Of a stretch of DNA of 26,496 nucleotides, positions 21,409-26,496 are shown one piece after another (position 1 is the first letter of the stretch; every line of letters begins with the position of its first letter). A program made the position numbers and the translations under genes. This stretch comes from a virus: the IMG/VR virus record IMGVR_UViG_3300033146_003124, positions 1-26,496 of that record, one strand, 5' to 3'. The notes beneath the pieces were generated by a model that did not search any database, had not been told where the DNA came from, and was given only the letters and a program-made list of their open reading frames with translations.

Positions 21409-24168
21409 ATGAGTTCAAAAAAAATCAGCGAATTAACAGCAATATCAACACTAGAAGGAACAGACGAAATACCTATAGTAGATGATAGTGCGAACGAAAC
21501 AAAAAAACTTACCTATACTTTATTACAAAGCAATATAGCAAGTGATACAGTATCAGATACAGCATACGATGATACAACTTGGGATGGGATAACAGATAAA
21601 GCACCAAGTAAAAATGCAGTTAGAGATTATATCCACGACAGAATCACAAAAGCCCCCGAAATTTCTTTGAGTTCTGTAAATTCAGATGGTGGTTTTATTT
21701 CTAAAATTGATAATGCAACAGGAGATATTGCACGAACAACTAGCGGTTGGATAGAAGACGAAGACTATGGGATTTATTTTTACAGAAGCACAACAGCGGT
21801 TAGTGGAGAATTTGACAGCGATATAAAAAGAACTGGAGATTTTACATTAAAATTATCCACAACAGATATAACAGGAAGATGCATAGGAGCAACTAGCAAT
21901 ATATCAGCACCTACAACTCGAAAAGATTTTATAAAATTAAAAGCTAGTACAAATTATAAATTTAGAATTTGGGTAAAAACTGAAAATGTAGCAACTGATA
22001 GTGTCTATGTGGTGGTAAGAACTAGCGACTATACAAGCGGAAATTCACAATTAATAACAAGTGATAAACTAAGCGGAGATCACGATTGGGTACTTTTAGA
22101 AAAAACATTTACAACAAATGCAAGTGCAGAAGCTTGTAGTATTAGATTTTATAATGATATAGCTGGTAATATTTCTAGTGCTTGGTTTGATATAAATTCT
22201 TTAGAATTAAAAGAAGTAATAGAAGTGGAAAATACAAATGATAATGTATTTAGTGGAATAACAAGCATAAAAGGAGAAACAACAAATACAATAATTGATC
22301 AATATTATTCACAAGATGATTTAACTTTAAACTTTGGAACTACTACACTTGATGCAGTAGGACAACAATTTACACCTGAAAGTGTGAAATTATCTCAAAT
22401 AAGTGTAAATCTTAAAACAATAGGAACTCCTACAGACAATTTATTTTTAAATCTTTATGATTTATCAACTGATTTACCAGATACACTTTTATCAAGTTAT
22501 TCAATAGCAGTAGATAGCTTATCATCAACTATGGCAGAATATACCTTGCCTTTACCTTATGAATTAGATGATTTATCAAAAGTAGCATTCACACTCGAAA
22601 GAGAAGGAAGCGCAAGCGATACAAATTATTTTGCAACTTCAAATAGTGCAAGTAGTTTATATGCAAGAGGAGACCAACTAGAATATGCAAGTGCAACTTG
22701 GACAGAAAACACTAGCAATGATATTTATTTTAAAACTCATTTTGCTAAAAAAACAGAAAATCCAAAAGCAACGATAAATGGAATTACAACACAGACAACA
22801 GGAGAAATACTAAATGGAGCAACTTATGATATTGTTAACGGAAAATATACTTTTCAAGAAGATTTTGAATTTGGAACTTCTAAATGGTTTGATAATTTGT
22901 ACTCTATAGATAATGGAGGATATACAGCAAATTCAACAGATAGTTTATTAACGAATGGCTGGAAACAAAGTTCTAATAATAGTGGCAGAATAGGAGCAAA
23001 TGTAGATACAAGTGAAAGAGCTTTGACTTGGGAGATATGTGCAAAATTTCCAATATCTAACTTGAAAGTTTATGCAGGATTATTTTCACCGAAAGATAAA
23101 GGAATAACAATCCAAATTTCTAATGATAATCTAAACTGGACTGAATTTATATTAAATTCAGAGGCAACAGAAGAAAGCAAAGTAGAAACAAATTTATTTG
23201 ATGGTCAATCAAGGGTTTTTATTAAAGTAGCTAAAGATACAACAAACGCATATTTTTCAATATATAATTTTAGAGTAGAATGTGATATTGATACTCATTC
23301 AGTATCAACAGGTAAGATATATCCAACAGGAAGAGATAATGCTTTTGCTTTAGGGGTTCAATTATCAAGCAATGTAGACAGAGTTTACTACAGAAAAAAT
23401 AAATATGGAGCAAGTGCTTTTGAATTTCAAGCAACTACAGATTCAAAAGGATTTGTTTATTTACCTATTGACACAAGCCTAGATGATAGCGAGACAATAA
23501 CAATAACGAACGCACAAGGAACAGCAGACGGCACAGAATTAGAAGACGGAGATTATATTTCATTTACTTCTAGTGATATTGTTTATTTAGATTATACGAT
23601 AAATATAAGTAAGAACTTTTTAGAACTAGGAGCAGGGGGCGGTCAAGGTATATTTAGCTATGTCGGACTAACTCAAGGAATGAAATACGATGTCATAAAT
23701 CTACAAAAAGAAGTGCAAACCTTAAAAGAAAATGGGAAAAATAGGGCTTATGTTTTTGGAAGTTTGGAAAGCGAAACAGCGACCACGATCACAACAGCGG
23801 GAACTTGGTATGCAGTAGAAGGAGTTTTTAATAATTTACCTATGAAAAACTTTATTTTAGATACAGATAAAATAAAATATATAGGAGAAAAGACAGGATA
23901 TTTCATTATAAATTGGGATTCTTGCGGGAAAGTAGATACAAATGGAACTACTTTTTCAACTACAATAAAGCTAAATGATGAAGTTCAATCAGATTTTAAA
24001 ATGTGTACATTTGGAAAAACAGCAGATGAATTATTTGTTAATGGTGGGAATATGATTTTAAAACTTGAGAAAAACGATACAATTCAAATTGTAAGCACAA
24101 ATGATAATTCAGGAGATGACATAACATTTTCAAATTTTAATATCTCAATAAACTCTTTAGATTTTTAG
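21409..24168 (+). CDS. Second large tail fibre / receptor-binding protein
   Basis: The largest protein of the window (919 residues). The N-terminus (KKISELTAISTLEGTDEIPIVD, then DGITDKAPSKNAVRDYI) is a well-known tail-fibre attachment layout. Several beta-sandwich modules follow: a CBM4/9-like one (about 90-275, with NYKFRIWVKTENV and WFDINSLELKE), one with SQISVNLKTIGTPTDNLFLNLYD and PDTLLSSYSI (about 290-450), another with DRVYYRKNKYG (about 480-730), a short helical stretch (YDVINLQKEVQTLKENG, about 763-780) that may trimerise, and a C-terminal C1q/TNF-like jelly-roll (about 785-919, with TAGTWYAVEGVFNNLPM and GYFIINWDS). The end domain is the likely receptor binder. AAATTAAA is 8 nt before the ATG. 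Confidence 0.8.
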   Translation: MSSKKISELTAISTLEGTDEIPIVDDSANETKKLTYTLLQSNIASDTVSDTAYDDTTWDGITDKAPSKNAVRDYIHDRITKAPEISLSSVNSDGGFISKIDNATGDIARTTSGWIEDEDYGIYFYRSTTAVSGEFDSDIKRTGDFTLKLSTTDITGRCIGATSNISAPTTRKDFIKLKASTNYKFRIWVKTENVATDSVYVVVRTSDYTSGNSQLITSDKLSGDHDWVLLEKTFTTNASAEACSIRFYNDIAGNISSAWFDINSLELKEVIEVENTNDNVFSGITSIKGETTNTIIDQYYSQDDLTLNFGTTTLDAVGQQFTPESVKLSQISVNLKTIGTPTDNLFLNLYDLSTDLPDTLLSSYSIAVDSLSSTMAEYTLPLPYELDDLSKVAFTLEREGSASDTNYFATSNSASSLYARGDQLEYASATWTENTSNDIYFKTHFAKKTENPKATINGITTQTTGEILNGATYDIVNGKYTFQEDFEFGTSKWFDNLYSIDNGGYTANSTDSLLTNGWKQSSNNSGRIGANVDTSERALTWEICAKFPISNLKVYAGLFSPKDKGITIQISNDNLNWTEFILNSEATEESKVETNLFDGQSRVFIKVAKDTTNAYFSIYNFRVECDIDTHSVSTGKIYPTGRDNAFALGVQLSSNVDRVYYRKNKYGASAFEFQATTDSKGFVYLPIDTSLDDSETITITNAQGTADGTELEDGDYISFTSSDIVYLDYTINISKNFLELGAGGGQGIFSYVGLTQGMKYDVINLQKEVQTLKENGKNRAYVFGSLESETATTITTAGTWYAVEGVFNNLPMKNFILDTDKIKYIGEKTGYFIINWDSCGKVDTNGTTFSTTIKLNDEVQSDFKMCTFGKTADELFVNGGNMILKLEKNDTIQIVSTNDNSGDDITFSNFNISINSLDF

Positions 24169-24202
24169 AATCCTTAAAATCAATTAAATTAAATTCAAAA
24201 CA

Positions 24203-24322
24203 ATGAAAAAAGAAATAACTTTTGTAAAAATCACGAATGGAAAAGTGGAAGCCAAAGAAATAGTAAATGAGGGTTCAGAACCAACTCAAGAATTTTCAAA
24301 AACAATTAAAAAAAACATATAA
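24203..24322 (+). CDS. Small hypothetical protein before the holin, 39 aa
   Basis: MKKEITFVKITNGKVEAKEIVN and a polar remainder; no membrane segment. The start has AAATTAAA 9 nt upstream, and its stop overlaps the holin start by one base (TAATG). Its packing inside the lysis cassette supports translation. Function unknown; a lysis-timing peptide is possible by position only. Confidence 0.55.
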   Translation: MKKEITFVKITNGKVEAKEIVNEGSEPTQEFSKTIKKNI

Positions 24323-24531
24323 TGATGAATTTATTAAATCTTTTAAAACAACGAAGAGTTTGGGCAAGTATTGTTTGTGTTGTCGGTTTTTTTTTACAGC
24401 TTTTCGGCTATGGAGATATAGACCAAAACGAGTTAACAAGCCAATTATTATCAATAGGAGTTAGTTTATCTTCTCTTATTGCGGGATTTTTGGCATTATT
24501 AAGCTATGCAAAACCAAAGATTAATAAATGA
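24322..24531 (+). CDS. Holin-like membrane protein
   Basis: A 69-residue protein with two predicted membrane helices: about residues 12-30 (RVWASIVCVVGFFLQLFGYG) and 42-62 (LLSIGVSLSSLIAGFLALLSY), a short polar turn between and a basic C-terminus (AKPKINK). Size and topology fit small two-helix holins that make membrane lesions and release endolysin. It lies two genes before the amidase, the normal arrangement. The start overlaps the previous stop by one base and its stop precedes the next start by 7 bp. Confidence 0.78.
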   Translation: MMNLLNLLKQRRVWASIVCVVGFFLQLFGYGDIDQNELTSQLLSIGVSLSSLIAGFLALLSYAKPKINK

Positions 24532-24538
24532 AGAAGAA

Positions 24539-24790
24539 ATGTTAAAAGATAAAAAGATAATTATTACAATCGGAACACTAATAACTATAATAAGTCTAGT
24601 TGTAGGATTGACTATAAAAAGTACTACAATTTCCAATAATGTAAATCGAAATCAAATAGATATTATGGAGGTGAAAATAAAATTAGAAGCAGAGGAAAAA
24701 CAAAATGAAATTATAAAAATTTCACTTGCGAAAATTGAAACACAACTTGCAAGTATTCAAACAATGTTAAAAGGACACAATGGAAACTAA
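24539..24790 (+). CDS. Membrane-anchored coiled-coil protein of the lysis cassette
   Basis: From ATG 24539 the 83-residue protein has one membrane helix (residues about 5-25: KKIIITIGTLITIISLVVGL) followed by a heptad-like coiled coil (NRNQIDIMEVKIKLEAEEKQ and beyond to KIETQLASIQTMLKG). The layout is that of XhlA-like or Rz/spanin-like lysis partners. An in-frame ATG at 24506 would overlap the holin by 26 bp; 24539 is preferred because it is preceded by purine-rich GAAGAAG and lies just after the holin stop. It overlaps the amidase by 11 bp. Confidence 0.72.
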   Translation: MLKDKKIIITIGTLITIISLVVGLTIKSTTISNNVNRNQIDIMEVKIKLEAEEKQNEIIKISLAKIETQLASIQTMLKGHNGN

Positions 24791-25340
24791 AAAATTAATA
24801 ATACACCATACCGCAGTAAGTAGAGATAAAAATAATAATCAATTTGATGCGGTAAATAATTATCATAAAGGGCTTTGGAACTTCAAAAGTAAATTAGGGT
24901 ATTATATTGGATATCACTATTTCATAGAGCCTCAAGGAGAGTTAAAACAAGCCAGAGAAGAAAGAGAAAGAGGAGCTCACACAGTCGGACAAAATAAAGA
25001 AATAGGAGTTTGCTTAACTGGTAATTTTGACATAGAAAAACCAACTGAAAAGCAAATTCAAAGTTTAAAAAATCTAGTCAAGGAGCTAAAAACTAGATAT
25101 GACTTAGAAATTTATTTTCATCGAGATTTTGCAAATTATAAGAGTTGTCCAGGTAGAAACTTTTCAGATGAATATATCAAGGAAATTTCAGAAAATGAAC
25201 TTGAAAATATACCGAAATGGGCAAAATTATCTTGCGAAAAAGCAAAGAAAAAGGGAATAATCACAAAGAATTTTAATGAGAATATAACAGCATATAGACT
25301 CGCAACTATATTTAATAATTTAGGATTATTAGATGAATGA
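24780..25340 (+). CDS. Endolysin: N-acetylmuramoyl-L-alanine amidase (T7 lysozyme-like) with an SLH-like end
   Basis: The enzyme cuts the bond between muramic acid and the peptide stem. The 186-residue protein begins LIIHHTAVSR with the first zinc ligand (H9 or H10), then YIGYHYFIEPQG, GAHTVGQN (H67) and YFHRDFANYKSCPGRNF with H114, K121 and C123, corresponding to the zinc and catalytic residues of T7-type amidases, so the active site looks complete. Residues about 144-186 (IPKWAKLSCEKAKKKGIIT to AYRLATIFNNLGLLDE) resemble one S-layer-homology repeat, a cell-wall anchor. A single repeat is short for the family. The gene overlaps both neighbours by 8-11 bp. Confidence 0.93.
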   Translation: METKKLIIHHTAVSRDKNNNQFDAVNNYHKGLWNFKSKLGYYIGYHYFIEPQGELKQAREERERGAHTVGQNKEIGVCLTGNFDIEKPTEKQIQSLKNLVKELKTRYDLEIYFHRDFANYKSCPGRNFSDEYIKEISENELENIPKWAKLSCEKAKKKGIITKNFNENITAYRLATIFNNLGLLDE

Positions 25341-26070
25341 TTTAAAAGATGATTATGTAGCAGGTGGAAATTTACCAGCGGTGGAAGTGAATGAGATCAC
25401 AACGAAAGTAAATAACCAATATCACGGTAAAAGCTTAGTCGGAATATCAACAGCAATAAATAATTTTTATACAGATAATTTTCTAAAATCAATTCTAATA
25501 AGTAGTACTACATTTACTATTTTTGATGCAGAAAATAAAATATGGGCGTCAAGAAATGTAACTAATGAAAAACCAACAGCAAGTTTAATAAATAATTTTA
25601 TTATCAATGGTAGTTATATCTATGTATTAATTGATAGCACGGAGCTTTGGCGATATGAAATCGCAGACTTGACAAATAATGTACAAATGACAGGCATTAC
25701 ATTTAATTCAAGTTCTAATATAAGTTTTGATGGAACTGATTTTTTTACATACAACAACACAGGAACATTTAACGAAATTCAACAAGTATCATTTTCTGGA
25801 ACAACTCTAACTTTAGATGATACAATCACACTAGCAACAGCAGATACAAATGATTTAGACTTACAAGACATATCAATAGACGAGGATTATATTTACACAA
25901 AAGCTAATAGCACAAATGGATTTTTATTTAAAAAATGGGATAAATCAAGCGGTGCTTTAATAAAAACAGGATTGGGAAATGTAAACCTTAGACTTTGGAA
26001 TATAGAAAATGAAGTTTATTTTCATTATGCAGTATCAGGACAATATTTTTTATACAAAGTACCTATCTAA
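25333..26070 (+). CDS. Adhesin-like / tail-fibre-type protein after the endolysin
   Basis: The 245-residue protein starts DLKDDYVAGGNLPAVEVNEI, a layout typical of the first residues of phage structural or fibre proteins ('d.y..G..l.a.dvN.i...vn'), then a beta-rich body with short repeats of strand-loop-strand containing Ser/Thr/Asn runs (SYIYVLIDSTELWRYEIADL, FDGTDFFTYNNTG, DLQDISIDEDYIYTKA, SGQYFLYKVP). This could form a small beta-propeller. It begins in overlap with the endolysin, with AATTTAGG 8 nt before its ATG. A structural gene placed after the lysis genes is unusual. Role unknown; an additional receptor-binding or decoration protein is the best guess. Confidence 0.65.
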   Translation: MNDLKDDYVAGGNLPAVEVNEITTKVNNQYHGKSLVGISTAINNFYTDNFLKSILISSTTFTIFDAENKIWASRNVTNEKPTASLINNFIINGSYIYVLIDSTELWRYEIADLTNNVQMTGITFNSSSNISFDGTDFFTYNNTGTFNEIQQVSFSGTTLTLDDTITLATADTNDLDLQDISIDEDYIYTKANSTNGFLFKKWDKSSGALIKTGLGNVNLRLWNIENEVYFHYAVSGQYFLYKVPI

Positions 26071-26331
26071 ACAAAAAATCAAGCTTTCAGAAAATCAGAG
26101 TTTGTTTTTCGTGATTTAATCTAAATTTAATATATCCACACAATCAGAGAATGATTTAAAAAACAAAAAAGCATAATCATACTAGCAGAGACTAAAAACT
26201 CTTAAAATTGATTTAAATAGCTTATTTTTAATATAAATATTATTAAATAAGATTTATTAATTTATGTAAACTATATTTAATTTATTTTTTCTTAATTTTC
26301 AAATAAAATAGACTTAATTTAATGAAGATTT
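26071..26331 (+). other. Gene-free AT-rich spacer after the late genes
   Basis: A 261-bp stretch without a credible gene. It contains two copies of AATCAGAG (26093-26100 and 26142-26149), an AT-only hairpin with arms CTTATTT (26221-26227) and AAATAAG (26245-26251), and the element AATTTAAT (26316-26323) 8 nt before the next gene. No clear TTGACA promoter or strong terminator is seen. An attachment site or early-region boundary may lie here, but no core can be identified. Confidence 0.5.
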
Positions 26332-26496
26332 ATGAGTGAAAAAGAAGAGAGAAAAAGAAAAATTATTGGCGTTTTTCTAATAAATTCAGCAGACAGAAAA
26401 CATACTAGATTTTTGAAAAAAAATAGCTGGATAAATAAAAAGGAACTAGAGGAGGTTTTGGAAGAAGAGGGAAATAATTTTTTAATGTTAGATAAA
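26332..26496 (+). CDS. Start of an unidentified gene (partial, 55 codons visible)
   Basis: The ATG at 26332 follows AATTTAAT by 8 nt, like many genes here, and the frame stays open to the window end. The visible part begins MSEKEERKRKIIGVFLINSA and continues with basic and acidic helical segments (NKKELEEVLEEEGNN). No family recognised. A five-codon frame starting at ATG 26322 is not a credible alternative. The gene lies past the late module, so it may belong to the early or lysogeny region. Confidence 0.65.
   Translation, partial: MSEKEERKRKIIGVFLINSADRKHTRFLKKNSWINKKELEEVLEEEGNNFLMLDK

Noticed and set aside
24267-24464. 65-codon frame overlapping the holin
   Set aside because: It runs in another frame over two well-supported lysis genes and has an arbitrary basic product; it is a shadow.
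26093-26149. Direct repeat AATCAGAG twice, as possible attachment site or operator
   Set aside because: Only 8 bp in a very AT-rich spacer with no further extension; too weak to claim as a functional site.
1-26496. UGA recoding (code 4 or 25)
   Set aside because: Several genes end in TGA at ATGA overlaps (641, 5991, 6896, 11417) and the structural genes are intact without reading TGA as an amino acid.

Overview
This window is the late (virion-building) half of a tailed, siphovirus-like phage or prophage with a strongly AT-rich genome. Every convincing gene is on the + strand. Recognisable modules follow the classical order: small leader genes, terminase, portal, minor capsid, scaffold, major capsid, connectors, major tail, tail chaperones, tape measure, tail hub, fibres, lysis. 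No integrase, repressor, replication gene or tRNA is visible, so temperate versus lytic lifestyle cannot be decided. TGA is used as a real stop, often in ATGA overlaps, and tryptophan is TGG, so the ordinary bacterial code applies. Recoding hosts such as Absconditabacteria/Gracilibacteria or Mollicutes are therefore unlikely. Shine-Dalgarno sites are essentially absent before starts. Intergenic promoters look like canonical sigma70 sites (TTGACA), which argues against a typical Bacteroidota host. A Patescibacteria-like or other AT-rich host is possible but unproven.

Layout. 1-1160: the tail of a gene, several genes of about 50 codons, a muralytic-like secreted protein, and a promoter-rich gap (785-1018) that may encode a structured RNA or packaging site. 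1204-4600: small and large terminase and portal. 4601-7187: a cassette wedged into the head module with a ParB-like protein, a D12 adenine methylase carrying a 9-bp in-frame repeat, a SemiSWEET/PQ-loop membrane protein, a single-HKD phospholipase-D-fold protein, a membrane peptide and an unknown protein. 7174-10553: minor capsid protein, scaffold, SU10-type major capsid protein and a small basic/acidic protein, closed by a terminator. 10622-11815: connector, HK97-gp10-like protein and tail terminator. 11816-13138: an island of three small genes with their own promoters and terminator (probable morons). 13153-17690: major tail protein, G and GT chaperones joined by a predicted -1 frameshift at a T9-A slippery site, tape measure and tail hub. 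17696-24168: about 6.5 kb of tail-tip and fibre proteins rich in carbohydrate-binding-like domains. 24203-25340: lysis cassette (small peptide, holin, membrane/coiled-coil protein, amidase with an SLH-like end). 25333-26070: one more adhesin-like protein. 26071-26331: a gene-free AT-rich spacer. 26332-end: the start of an unknown gene.

The most unexpected signal is a recurrent start-site motif. The octamer AATTTAAA, or a close variant, lies exactly 8 nt before the start codon of many genes and replaces the missing Shine-Dalgarno. It also helps choose between alternative starts. Other points of interest are the SemiSWEET/PLD/membrane cassette inside the head genes, two apparently leaderless promoters, the frameshift site, and the mosaic, internally duplicated fibre protein.
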